Source of the DNA: UBA1858 sp965262455
GTDB lineage: Bacteria > Pseudomonadota > Gammaproteobacteria > UBA4575
Direction: 5' to 3'
Length of the DNA stretch: 64,000 nucleotides
Assembly (NCBI GenBank): GCA_965262455.1
Contig: CBDHFH010000008.1
Coordinates: 186,001 to 250,000, forward strand
The notes under the pieces are model-generated. The model searched no databases. It saw only the letters and a program-made list of their open reading frames with translations, and had not been told where the DNA came from. The translations under genes and the position numbers were made by a program. The number at the start of each line of letters is the position of its first letter. The stretch's first letter is position 1. Of the stretch, positions 57,201 to 64,000 are shown one piece after another.

Positions 57201-59643
57201 AAATAATGATATTTTCCTAGGTGATAATGGTGACCGTTTAATTATGTTCCCAAATTCGCAAGGTAATTTTGAATTTATTTCAGGCGCAAACATTCTGGTT
57301 GATGGCATTATCACTCAGCTTGATTTGCCGGATAGTCTTATACCTACAGTTAACTCTAGCATCAATATTGAACGTAGTGTTGCAGGTAGTATTCAAAACC
57401 AAGCTATTTCAATATTTCCAACTATTAGTGATTTGCTTGGTTACACTATAATCAGTAATCGTTCGCCAGCCGCTGTGATTGATAGTTATCGTTTGCGAGT
57501 CTCAAATCGTCACGCTGGTATTAGTGAAAATGGCTTGGTAGATAATTTAAATAGTCGTTTAATGGCAATTAATTCTATTATCTTTTCTGGCAACACAGAT
57601 ATTGGTATCAGTACTGCTGAAGCAACTGATTTAATCGCAGGTAAGGATATTATTAATCCAAACGTGCAAATTCAAAATGTAAACGAGTATGATATCAGTC
57701 AACTTTCTGCGGGTGGGTCAATTAACACTGCGTTTAGACTAGATGATAGTGGCCAATTTTTTAATTCAGATACTTTTTCTGGAATATTCGTAGATGGGCC
57801 CGGTAGACTAGATATTATTACTGGCGATCAAATAAATTTAGGCGCATCTCAAGGGATTCTTAGTCGAGCAAATACCTTTAATCCATTTTTAACTAACAAT
57901 CCAGCAACAATAAATATACTATCCGGCTTCACAGATTTTGACCTTCGTGTTAATAACTTTATTAGTACGTATATCGATATAGGACCAGAAGAAAGTATTT
58001 ACGATGAATTCATTAATGACTTCCTTATTAGTCTCTCGCAGGGGGCTAATCAAACGTATGGCACATTGATTACTGATGAGTTCGATTTAACTCAGTATCA
58101 AACACTTTCTCAGAATGCACTAGCGTCACCATTCTTAGATCTATCAGCTGAAGATTTGCAGGTGTTAAATCAACTTGGTAATGGATCATCCTTTGACAAT
58201 ACACAGTTAAGGAATCTGTTCTTAAGTCTTAGTGAATCTCAGCAATTTGATGTTGTATTACAAGCATTCAATAATGAAATATTTACAGGTGGACAGGCTG
58301 CGGTATTAGCCACGGATATCGGATTAGGGACAGCTGGTTTCTACGCAGGGTATTTACAATCTTTTGATGCTATTCGTACCCTGTTCCCAGAACATGCTGG
58401 TGCACTTAATTTATTACAACAGCAAATTGGAAGTGGCGCAGGCTTGGTTGGTGTTGATACTGCTAATCCAGCCTTGGTGAGTTTCATAAACGAATTGAAT
58501 ACTGCCTTAACTAAATTGCCTGAAACACAACAAGATGCTGTTATAGAACAAATACAATCTAATATAGGTAATGGGATTAACTTAACCACCGCAATCAATC
58601 AGCCATTAGCAAGTAACGGTATAGTTAATGATAGTGGTGTTCTAATACAAATTTCTGAAGGAGTTGCTAATTTAGTCAATAGCGCAAACAATGTAGAAGG
58701 CTCAGAGATTGCTGACTTTGTTCAATCATTACAATTACAGAATGATGCACTATTTTCAGAAAATGTTTCTAATGTGAGTACACCTTTTAATTTGGTCGGT
58801 GGAGAAGTGGGTGGTGACATCAACGTGTTAGTACCATTTGGGTTTTATAATGTTGGAGGCAATATAGATAATTCTGAATTGGGTTTAGCTCGTAGCGCTG
58901 GGGAGCAAGGCATCATTTCTGGGGGCGGAGCGATTAATATGTTCTTGGGTGGAGATCTGTTTGTAAACCTTCAGCGAGTGGTAGGCATTGGAGATGAAGC
59001 ACTTAATTTATTTTCACTATTTGATAATATTGATGCGGGAAGTGGTGCCAAGACTACAATTGCAGTGAGTCCAGCAACATATACATTTGATTTACAAGGT
59101 CAGCGTCTAGTCACTTTCTCACCATCATTCTCTGGTAGTGGTATTCGTAAATTAGAGGATGCGGATGGCAATTTAGCACCACCGGGATTATTCACGCCTT
59201 ATGGAATAGTTGATGCTGGCGATGCGGGTATTGTCAGTGATTCAGGTATTTCGATCGCTGCGCTAGATGTTCAAAATGACACACAAATTAGTCAGGGCGG
59301 AGAATCTGGTGCAACTTCGGCACCAGTTGCCCCGTCGACACCTACTGTAGATGCTGGTGCAAGTAATGCGGCGACTAATACGGCCTCAAGCGACGCCGTT
59401 GGTGCTGATAGTGGTGATGAGCAAGAAGCGAATGCATTTTCTGATGATGCTGCAGCATTCCTGAATGTATTTGTGATAGGAGTGGGTGATGATTCTGAGG
59501 GTAGCAGTGGTTTTGACAGTGCAAGTGCTGGGGGAGTGAATACTTCAACTGATGAGTCAGAGGAAAATAATAATTACGACCAATCTGGTTGTAGACCGGA
59601 TGAGAATGGCGTTACGCCTGAAAACTGCATAAGTTCACTCTAA
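48232..59643 (+). CDS. TpsA filamentous hemagglutinin-type giant exoprotein
   Basis: A 3803-residue adhesin, predicted to be secreted by the neighbouring TpsB. GTG start; signal peptide ~1-29 (ending VLA). The TPS domain (~30-310) has the IGANATVNYNG start and TLINKYGFIFGPDSVVN, where NKYGF replaces the usual NPNGI. Next is a very long beta-helix rich in Asn, Ser, Asp and Gly. Around 3080-3500 lies a helical, Gln/Leu-rich insertion. The C-terminal region (~3510-3720, with ISGGGAINMFLGGD and GIVDAGDAGI) matches DUF3739 of filamentous haemagglutinins. The protein ends with Cys twice in the last 20 residues (GCRPDENGVTPENC), which may form a surface-retention disulfide as known for HMW1. Confidence 0.9.
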   Translation: MKPRLFKLLQATTAGLYVFIALHTGLVLADPAVDALPQFQNIPDPTIADAVQNGNVLDINIRQDRAILDFSTHDIGANATVNYNGNTNFHVLGNIHDQSASQIFGTLNSDVNLTLINKYGFIFGPDSVVNASSLTASAINSAFPFDVNDIERRDQADFTTFAAEEFDQAVEVYTGTIDIQQGAQITANGGNLFFLAPQSVKNDGKLTANDGQVILAAGSKIYLAQPDSASNESNILVEVEITNDHINAINASNADETDDFENLLVGHVENAVGEIFADRGVITLLGASVHNNGTLSASTSVKQGGKIRLLAGSDLEDVILSENEADVASVFDHEDIGLITLGSNSIIIASPDTSDRSTAVEEDVQPQGEIEFLGKKITFGSGSNTVARSGDVNIYNLESQNSQSIQTLSTSDEAKYSDFEVVVDNGAKINVSGIDTKTSVAKNFVEAELLSNELADSTLAKNNQALRDVLREGPVTIDARKVVTVDGEDFEGTALGDVSGFIDLIEYNVAERSVDGGNINIQSRNSVDIKNNANLDVSGGSIEFTADKIITTKLVEQGTNRIVDIGDARSDRNYISVLDMDTVLGRRIVNATPAIAGYVDGKSAGTLTINAEQIISPLTTSNITAETRVGDFQIEPGLEVINSNRPSLSRFTPRGAALVLGNSNITSDNFRQFAARLSDIVLDKSFSAALDDTAQISTDLFAQSNRNGNRYINFTQLDATASDAISIQSNITAAGEANIDLTARVINVLADVAAPSGSVNLQVMESADGDILNEPSIFINSNSQIDLSGNFINRNTDQLTPKYIDGGNFTVGFFGDTDGSLSIESGAQINVSGGVEFERNLVGLQNVNLGQGGSIDLDVTELGQGSDDNVSIENLLTAFKGYGVSANNSVSSGGSFRYRTDDNLCISSAACDFEFTASDADTIQSFTPSFFTQNGFSSFTVGTTRGELVLNEALTLKPLVNRIQVNGSGFSTAIEQPIELFSKPVSLNLSSAGQFYFDDSASINTVVNSSINFGGSNLMYIGGKINAKSGDIRFSLTGAANNEFGDNGSFDNSISLWFSDNAWIDVGSTAITRPVNGFNVGNVYGSGSITANSQRGYIVVEEGAKFLSDGIATTIDQQNLLGAFVPTTIATAGGDLTISAGERIFYSSSAGNFSVKAGSSQTAGGTLSFLIDPTNRGANSDLDTVAINLNDYPLRHAQYLLTSDTYNPFIGINLEFRDAIESVTGQNGDVFTTGVIQGDNAVATTIISTEMIALSGADNLSLKTVDVALNDANQNQLPSLRYRQGQILLDDGLDLSLDGLLTLNTSELIMPDEQQTNANINVFALRLGSSNTDTNRIFPGFNQEFLSANFTDVFTLKSPTVDDNQSLVLNAGVIDIFGDSVINNIRSFTLNSLTDIRLIGLPQQNASGNSTSTRTSDDLIGSLQMLDVDLNLSAQQIYPTTLTDFTLSNIGDDSSVTTSSPNTGVIPLTPYSVAGELDIITRRLTHGGVLRAPEGAIRLSGDVSDMATIEILADAVLSVSANGAVIPFAQTLIDQFPIIEFQGAQYVQSGLLDSDAIVSGSLLFDAENIDLLQEKQVELSANSITLEEGSLLNLSGGGVLLSTQFNSGLLGTRDIIRSNTQTNTFALAPVTAVNSLAAPIDPSIPAGFDIEYGETVSFTSNALGLPAGTYVKLPAEYALLPGHLLVEEVSGFEGIRQDDVISQLDGSIVIAGADGLSNGLSLSTSLKAYKIQNRAVIDRRADYTTFNFGQLIENVIQPSIDRVLRTTEDDGRLQLTAGDQLLLDGNIFADQLDISSNFIRIVDDAFNQDIADTLILKQSQLRDLSVDSILLGGNRFNSNQGAIGINVNTQSVEFDAGVDLDVSELIVVAIGDDGIQINDDVRIFANSDQTITQEFLQAPSEGSILVVSDVTNWQVKLPEVPQFNSNNKIHVGNNVSVNGAASVVIGSVNQFDIAQTANLSASQGTLSLMSSEINILGGNAILPANGGMVFADSLSSYDANNVALLAPLGINLLGDVQVQRQNLALQTSSINAVEGVGGQASNSRLDISDRLELGGSSRLVNVATGTGTASFNVGNEIQFTGDIINFNGFSADDSLTFDSQIVRVTNDSILNFAGGFNLNVNDVRFGIGTDLIINTLGGVSIGRSTQAVDISNIISDQVPSLFSQFTLNAENDVTIDTKFSLNSGNFQINTNGSNVVFGDQTQIDLSGRLISIGEKVIPTDGGWMIIDSAGGNIQFSEDLSTGQLTVNLDASEGGNAGLLALFADTGDIDLNQSISANSVGGKGGAFIMDEGEITPEEFSALNSQLNTNGFTKERSLRSRSGNFDLSATDEIIAEKVRLIADQGDINIAGTITADSDQGSYVGLFAQQNVTLQEGGVISARLLTNDQFSESRLVMSSRAGTVSLENNSQINLSRFVNGVNAGNGGDIYIRADRGIDSDGINGADSVAATIQQANEVFVSEVASTIEGDNSITVSGFAEYIADTVDQPLIDTIRADTNVFGTVIDSISARLSSAGNQVFVIPGIEIQSENTINLTSDWNFNDWRFGNLQVAPDLVIASTNNIEIGSEGNPIILSDGLDDNLAILSDEFNTSFTLVAGSDLSSADITQTLRSPTDLANLGSIIIADGQAAVVGDSGPVIIDVPLFGISQPFDGSQFDNDPSSPATIDDCNSSAIVTGGFGTCSGGGSSSPLRQSGVRSGTGDISLIAANDIEFGNEYSAVYTAGRKVGVEDVDFFTLDGIANLAYGEQGGNITISAGNNIIGAVSNTFVNDWIWKTDQATIGTNSDSGTIGWAANPSAFTGDVAALGGGNIYVEAGTNISQLDVSIASIGKQVGASQRVQADSQLEVVGGGNLHIHAGGDITNPKLYVGKGRANIHSQGSVGDAQNGGAIVLLGDSQFDITARNELYIERVFNPTILESSQTQLESITTGFDLSNIGARFFTYSDKSAINLQSNTGVLSYNTDNINLQQVTGIVDASSNEISTLPGIVNFTALNNDIFLGDNGDRLIMFPNSQGNFEFISGANILVDGIITQLDLPDSLIPTVNSSINIERSVAGSIQNQAISIFPTISDLLGYTIISNRSPAAVIDSYRLRVSNRHAGISENGLVDNLNSRLMAINSIIFSGNTDIGISTAEATDLIAGKDIINPNVQIQNVNEYDISQLSAGGSINTAFRLDDSGQFFNSDTFSGIFVDGPGRLDIITGDQINLGASQGILSRANTFNPFLTNNPATINILSGFTDFDLRVNNFISTYIDIGPEESIYDEFINDFLISLSQGANQTYGTLITDEFDLTQYQTLSQNALASPFLDLSAEDLQVLNQLGNGSSFDNTQLRNLFLSLSESQQFDVVLQAFNNEIFTGGQAAVLATDIGLGTAGFYAGYLQSFDAIRTLFPEHAGALNLLQQQIGSGAGLVGVDTANPALVSFINELNTALTKLPETQQDAVIEQIQSNIGNGINLTTAINQPLASNGIVNDSGVLIQISEGVANLVNSANNVEGSEIADFVQSLQLQNDALFSENVSNVSTPFNLVGGEVGGDINVLVPFGFYNVGGNIDNSELGLARSAGEQGIISGGGAINMFLGGDLFVNLQRVVGIGDEALNLFSLFDNIDAGSGAKTTIAVSPATYTFDLQGQRLVTFSPSFSGSGIRKLEDADGNLAPPGLFTPYGIVDAGDAGIVSDSGISIAALDVQNDTQISQGGESGATSAPVAPSTPTVDAGASNAATNTASSDAVGADSGDEQEANAFSDDAAAFLNVFVIGVGDDSEGSSGFDSASAGGVNTSTDESEENNNYDQSGCRPDENGVTPENCISSL

Positions 59644-59775
59644 GTTCACACAATAAATTTACAATAATATATCGGCTAGTCTAGTTAAATTTAATATTTC
59701 TGTAATATTTAGCAGCTAGCCTGCGTTGCCTTTGTTAAAAATTCAGAGAATTCTTATAAAAATCATAGGATTAAC

Positions 59776-61575
59776 ATGTTCCGCTTAGCGCTCCTAATTA
59801 CTATTTATATACTTTCACTTGGCAGTGCGCATGCATGGTGGAATAAAGACTGGGATTACAGAAAAGAATTTACCTTTGATACCTCAGTGACGGGTGTGGC
59901 CACAGAAGCGACTGTTAATGATGTCTCCGTACTAATCAAATTGCATCTCGGCAATTTCACCTATTTCACGGATACAAAACCAAATGGCGATGATATTCGT
60001 TTTGTATCTAGTGATGACTTAACCCCTCTAAAGTATCATATTGAATACTACGATCCGGTCCAACAGATTGGCTTGATATGGGTGAAAATACCTCGTATTA
60101 CTCCTGGGACTAATCTTGAAAAGATCTATATGTATTACGGTAATGAAAATGCCGTAAAAGGTGATGACATCAATGGTACCTATGGTGTAGATGATGCGCT
60201 TGTTTATCATTTTGATGGGGTACCATCAGACGCAACTGCTTATGCGAACAATCCACAAGGAAACTCATCGATACCTGCAGAAGGCGCAGCCATCGGTGCT
60301 GGCGTAGAGTTTCAAGGCCAGCAGAATATAACTGTGCCATTGTCACCATCTCTGAGGCTGATTCCTGATCCTGGTGCTACTGCTTCCGTATGGATGAAGC
60401 AAATAACTGAGCAAACCAATGCAACATTGCTCGCTTATGTTGGCGATTCTGGTAATAGTCTTGCGCTCAAGATTGATGGTGTTAAGCCTTATTTGCAATA
60501 TACGTCATCAGATGCAGCATCAATAACGACATCTGTAGAAGAAGTCGCCGAGATTACGCTAGATGCGTGGAATCATCTTGCTTTCACAATCACAGCTGAT
60601 TTGATGACGCTTTACTTGAATGGAGTCGAAATTAGTAACGCAGAAATTACTGCAGAAGAAATTGGTGGTTTACTTTCAATTGGTGCATGGGCAGATCAAT
60701 CACAAGGTTTTGCGGGTCAAATTGACGAACTTAAAATTGTTAAGCGTGCTGTCGAACCAGATTGGATAGCTGTTAACTTCAGCAATCAAGGTCCTAGTGA
60801 TTTACTTGTCAGAGCAGGCGCGGACGGTCAGCAGGAAGGCGCTGGTCATGAACATAACTACATTGCTTTCTCGCTATCAAAGTTGACGTTAGAAGGTAAA
60901 ATCACCACCGGTACCTTAACTGTCATGTTGATCTTTGCAACCTTGATTATGATAGGTAAAGGCATGTTTCTGGGTAAGGTTAGAAAATCAAATCGCCTGT
61001 TCCAAAAGCGTTATGCAGGACAGGGTCTAGAAGAAGGCAAAGAAAAACTTGCAAATTCACTTGTCGCTACCTATAAAAATGTTAACGTTGATGATAAAAA
61101 GCTTAAAGATTCCGCGTTAAATCGGGTGTTTGCAACTGGTATGAAAGAGTTACATGCAAAGTTGACTGCGTCGACTGCTGGTGCGCAAAGAGCAAAAACA
61201 TTATCTTCAAATGCAATTAATGCATTACGTGCCAGTATGAACACGACTATTCTGCGAGAAAACCAACGCTTACAGAAGCAAATGGTACTACTAACAATTG
61301 CCATTGCTGGTGGGCCTTTTATTGGTTTGTTTGGCACAGTGATGGGTGTGATGATTACCTTCGCTGAAGTGGCGCTAGCCGGTAATGTAGATGTGAACGC
61401 AATCGCTCCAGGCATATCAGCTGCACTAGTAGCAACAGTGGCAGGTTTGGCTGTCGCGATTCCATGTTTGTTTGGTTATAACTATCTGTCCTCACAAATT
61501 AAAGAAATTTCTGCAGATATGAGTGTATTTGCTGATGAGTTCGAGACACGTGTTGCAGAAGAATTTGGTGAATAA
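59776..61575 (+). CDS. DUF2341-LamG-ExbB/TolQ fusion proton channel
   Basis: A 599-residue fusion. Signal peptide ~1-21 (ending AHA), then a DUF2341 domain (~22-150, with WWNKDWDYRKEF) and a LamG/concanavalin-like domain (~150-345), both expected in the periplasm. A membrane helix follows at ~380-398, a cytoplasmic helical segment, and two more helices (~508-530, ~550-572) of the MotA/TolQ/ExbB core with GPFIGLFGTVMGVM and the conserved A-P-G-I-S-A-A-L-V-A-T segment. ExbB-type proteins pass protons to drive TonB-like partners. The next genes are ExbD and a TonB-like protein. Lectin-like domains on an ExbB are unusual; a link to the TpsA protein or its glycan is inferred. Confidence 0.85.
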   Translation: MFRLALLITIYILSLGSAHAWWNKDWDYRKEFTFDTSVTGVATEATVNDVSVLIKLHLGNFTYFTDTKPNGDDIRFVSSDDLTPLKYHIEYYDPVQQIGLIWVKIPRITPGTNLEKIYMYYGNENAVKGDDINGTYGVDDALVYHFDGVPSDATAYANNPQGNSSIPAEGAAIGAGVEFQGQQNITVPLSPSLRLIPDPGATASVWMKQITEQTNATLLAYVGDSGNSLALKIDGVKPYLQYTSSDAASITTSVEEVAEITLDAWNHLAFTITADLMTLYLNGVEISNAEITAEEIGGLLSIGAWADQSQGFAGQIDELKIVKRAVEPDWIAVNFSNQGPSDLLVRAGADGQQEGAGHEHNYIAFSLSKLTLEGKITTGTLTVMLIFATLIMIGKGMFLGKVRKSNRLFQKRYAGQGLEEGKEKLANSLVATYKNVNVDDKKLKDSALNRVFATGMKELHAKLTASTAGAQRAKTLSSNAINALRASMNTTILRENQRLQKQMVLLTIAIAGGPFIGLFGTVMGVMITFAEVALAGNVDVNAIAPGISAALVATVAGLAVAIPCLFGYNYLSSQIKEISADMSVFADEFETRVAEEFGE

Positions 61576-61580
61576 TACTC

Positions 61581-61991
61581 ATGGCTGAAGGTGTCCAAGA
61601 AGAAAACGAACCGTATGACGAGATAAACGTCGTACCCATGCTCGATTTGGCTTATGTATTGTTGGTGATGTTTATTATTCTCACTACTGCAACAGTGCAA
61701 GGCATTCAAGTCAATTTACCAAAAGCAAGTTCTAAACCTTCGCTTGCTGAACCTAGAACCAAGGCAATTACGATAACTGAAGACGGCACAATATTTCTAG
61801 ATACATATCCTGTCACGTTAAGTGAATTAGAAGGTCTGTTAAGGCAATACAAAGCAGCTGATCCGACACTGCCAATCATTATCAAAGCGGATGGTATTAA
61901 TCCATATCAAAGGATCGTAGATATCTTGGACATAGCTGGAAAACTCGAGATAACTCAACTGGGCTTAGTCACCCAAAACGTTGTTAAGTAG
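61581..61991 (+). CDS. ExbD/TolR-family biopolymer transport protein
   Basis: A 136-residue protein with an N-terminal cytoplasmic tail, one membrane helix (~17-37) that carries the proton-path Asp22 in VVPMLDLAYVLLVMF, and a periplasmic domain (~60-135). Length and motif match ExbD. It starts 5 bases after the ExbB fusion gene and forms the channel with it. Confidence 0.9.
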   Translation: MAEGVQEENEPYDEINVVPMLDLAYVLLVMFIILTTATVQGIQVNLPKASSKPSLAEPRTKAITITEDGTIFLDTYPVTLSELEGLLRQYKAADPTLPIIIKADGINPYQRIVDILDIAGKLEITQLGLVTQNVVK

Positions 61992-62014
61992 TCATTAGGT
62001 AATGTCGTCAACCA

Positions 62015-62672
62015 ATGGAGGAAGAAGAGTCAGGTAATAAGTGGGTAAAAATTGCTTTTATTCTAGCAGTGGCGATTATCTCTGGACTGATAATTTGGTT
62101 TATTGGTGGAATGATGTCAGAACCTATGGAACCGCCCAAAAAGACTGTTCAAGAAATTAAAGTAATACGACCACCTCCGCCACCACCGGAAGTGGAAGAA
62201 GAACCACCACCTGAACCAGAGGTTGAGGAAGAGGTTGATATCCCAGAACCAGAACCTGAAGCTTTACCAGACGTGCCCGATATGGAGCCTCCCCCTGGTG
62301 ATTTAGGTCTGGATGCTGATGGTGTTGCAGGTGGAGATGCATTCGGTCTGGCTGCCCGTAAAGGGGGCAGGGGATTAATTGGATCTGGTGATGGTGATTC
62401 AAACTTATGGTATGCAAATAACGTAGTTAAGGTAGCAGTGCTTGATAAGCTAACGAATATAGAAGGTATATTGATAACAAGATACCGTGTTCGATTGAAT
62501 GTTTGGGTAAATTCAAGTGGTGAGAGTAACTCGATATAAATTGTTGCAATCGACTGGTGATAATGATGTTGATGCAAAAATTCGAGCAGCGATGGACCAG
62601 TTAAAAAGACTCTCTGAATTGCCTCCACCGAATATGCCGCAGCCTGTAAAGTTGGCTATTGAGGCCAGATAA
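62015..62672 (+). CDS. TonB-like energy transducer, frame broken near its C-terminus
   Basis: An inner-membrane anchored protein: short cytoplasmic N-terminus, one helix (~12-32), a Pro/Glu-rich spacer (IRPPPPPPEVEEEPPPEPEV, ~47-95), a Gly-rich linker and a TonB-like C-terminal domain. The frame from 62015 stops at 62539 (174 residues), but the C-terminal domain continues in another frame (RVTRYKLLQSTGDNDVDAKI onward) to a stop at 62670-62672. One extra G at about 62522 accounts for this; without it the protein would be 218 residues. A truncated protein would lack the end that contacts the outer-membrane partner. It lies 23 bases after the ExbD gene and completes the ExbB-ExbD-TonB set. Confidence 0.82.
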
Positions 62673-62698
62673 CTTGAATGAAAGTATTTTAATATTAA

Positions 62699-64000
62699 AT
62701 GAATCAAATAATGAAATTAATTAATAAAGCAGTTAAACAGGCCTTATTAGTAATCACTTGCACAAGCAGTGTGATTTTTTCGTCGAATATATTTGCAGAC
62801 GAAAAAGAAGATTTGACGGTATTGCGTAATACCGTCGTTAATCTTCTTCAGACGTTGGTTGAACAAGGCGTGATGTCACAAGATCAAGCGCGCAACTTGG
62901 TTCAACAAGCACAGGAAAAAGCTGAAGAAGAAGTGGCAGCAGCTCGAGCTGAAGAAGAAGTCTCAGAAGATGTCGTACGTGTGCAATATGTTCCAGATAT
63001 CGTTAAAGAAGAAATTCGTAATCAAGTTAGAGCTGAATTAAAAGCTGAAGTACTTGCCGATGTTGTATCACATGCCAAAAAAGAACGTTGGGGGGTAAAA
63101 GATTCTTTACCTGGATGGTTAAATAGAATCAAGATCAGCGGTGATATGCGCGTCAGAGCACAAGGTGATATTTATGATAGTGGTAACCCTGCTCCTGGTG
63201 ATGCCAATAACCCTTACTTGAATGTTGCTGGTTTTAATTCTTCAGGGCCATTCACAGATTCAGATTTATTAGCCGTTACAGCCAATGATGGATTCGAGGA
63301 CTTTCTAGTCACAGATGAAGACCGTGTGAGAGAGCGCGTACGTCTGCGTATAAATCTTGACGCAAAGATTAATGAGAATTTTAGTAGTAATGTAAGAATT
63401 ACTACCGGAAATACTACTAATCCTGTATCTACTAATCAGACGTTGGGAGAGGGTGGAAATAAGTATGATATTGTACTTGATCAAGCCTATATTAAATTCC
63501 AAGGAACTGAAGGCAGGCCATTATCCTGGTTAACTGCATATGCAGGACGTATGCCTAATCCATGGGTTAGCACTGATTTGTTATGGGATGATGACCTTGG
63601 ATTTGAAGGGCTTGCTGCGATGGGGACTTTTGGTTTTGGTGGAGATGGGCTTTATGGCAAATTACATAATGATAAAGAAGTATTTTTAACTTTTGGTGCA
63701 TTTCCCCTTGAGGAATTCAGTCGTTCATCAAGTAGAGATAAGTGGTTGTTTGGTGGCCAGATTGGGACTAATTGGAAATTTGCAAATCAGTCATCGTTTA
63801 CACTCGCTGCAGCATATTACAATTATGTTAATGTGCAAGCGGATCCAACACCACGAGATGTGGATGAATTTTTTGCATCTAGTCCAGAGTCCGTTCAAAA
63901 AGGTAATACTGTATTTAGTTTGTTAAGCCCATTCGATAGAAATGCAAACGGCTTGACGAGTGATGACGATCGGCTTTTTGCTTTAGCTGCTGATTACGAT
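62699..64000 (+). CDS. Putative outer-membrane porin, 3' end outside window
   Basis: The frame runs off the right edge; 434 residues are visible. ATG 62699 (or 62711) precedes a signal peptide (~1-33, ending FA). Next is a coiled-coil, Glu/Ala-rich segment (~35-105; the LLQTLVEQGVMSQDQARNLV part resembles the periplasmic helical start of many porins), then beta strands (RIKISGDMRVRAQGDIYDS onward). This is the layout of the putative porin family PF16930. It starts 27 bases after the TonB-like gene and could be the outer-membrane partner of that system, though no TonB-receptor plug is seen. Confidence 0.82.
   Translation, partial: MNQIMKLINKAVKQALLVITCTSSVIFSSNIFADEKEDLTVLRNTVVNLLQTLVEQGVMSQDQARNLVQQAQEKAEEEVAAARAEEEVSEDVVRVQYVPDIVKEEIRNQVRAELKAEVLADVVSHAKKERWGVKDSLPGWLNRIKISGDMRVRAQGDIYDSGNPAPGDANNPYLNVAGFNSSGPFTDSDLLAVTANDGFEDFLVTDEDRVRERVRLRINLDAKINENFSSNVRITTGNTTNPVSTNQTLGEGGNKYDIVLDQAYIKFQGTEGRPLSWLTAYAGRMPNPWVSTDLLWDDDLGFEGLAAMGTFGFGGDGLYGKLHNDKEVFLTFGAFPLEEFSRSSSRDKWLFGGQIGTNWKFANQSSFTLAAAYYNYVNVQADPTPRDVDEFFASSPESVQKGNTVFSLLSPFDRNANGLTSDDDRLFALAADYD

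Noticed and set aside
62149..62628. 159-codon Ser/Gly-rich minus-strand frame opposite the TonB-like gene
   Set aside because: It is the complement of the Pro/Glu-rich spacer and has no ribosome-binding site.

Overview
The window looks like chromosomal DNA from an AT-rich, free-living Gammaproteobacterium, probably marine or sessile. The evidence is a complete Pil-Chp type IV pilus chemosensory operon, an NhaA antiporter, many outer-membrane and surface proteins, and standard gammaproteobacterial tRNA-Arg genes. I cannot name a genus. There is no phage, integrase, IS element or CRISPR array.

Layout. (1) 1-8726: exopolysaccharide or surface-glycan region. Two tandem PL9-like beta-helix lyases precede a tight operon of GT4 glycosyltransferase, PglC-type phosphoglycosyl transferase, FemAB/GNAT-like transferase and a PLP aminotransferase-like protein; galE is convergent. 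(2) 9099-12600: tRNA-Arg(ACG) with a downstream repeat that ends in a copy of the tRNA 3' end, a TonB-dependent receptor whose frame is broken by a 5-bp duplication, and a secreted Met-rich protein made of nonapeptide repeats. (3) 12866-16648: MoaD-like and BNR-repeat pair, PQQ-type sugar dehydrogenase, nhaA. (4) 17027-23135: a TetR-controlled operon (TetR, AhpD-like, RND transporter, LolA-like protein, outer-membrane barrel) with a divergent membrane protein. (5) 23434-32991: Pil-Chp operon (PilG-, PilH-, PilI-, PilJ- and ChpA-like). (6) 33119-41188: a second tRNA-Arg (UCG) with the same type of downstream repeat, NAD malic enzyme and four small genes, a PAS-GGDEF-EAL protein, and an OmpR-type regulator. 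(7) 41526-64000: a surface-protein region. It holds a lipoprotein, a membrane-anchored protein, a c-di-GMP-I riboswitch in front of a VPLPA-CTERM protein and a Cys-rich secreted protein, a TpsB/TpsA two-partner secretion pair (TpsA 3803 aa), a DUF2341-LamG-ExbB fusion, ExbD, a frameshifted TonB-like protein, and a porin that runs off the edge.

How it fits together (inference). Much of the window concerns the switch between moving and attached life: pilus signalling, c-di-GMP turnover, a c-di-GMP riboswitch on surface-protein genes, glycan synthesis with matching lyases, and a giant adhesin. The most unusual part is the last one, where a lectin-fused proton channel with ExbD and a TonB-like protein sits directly behind a TpsA adhesin, suggesting a proton-motive-force-coupled surface system. 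Two genes of TonB systems carry frame breaks (9731-9740 and 62522); these may be real mutations or assembly errors.
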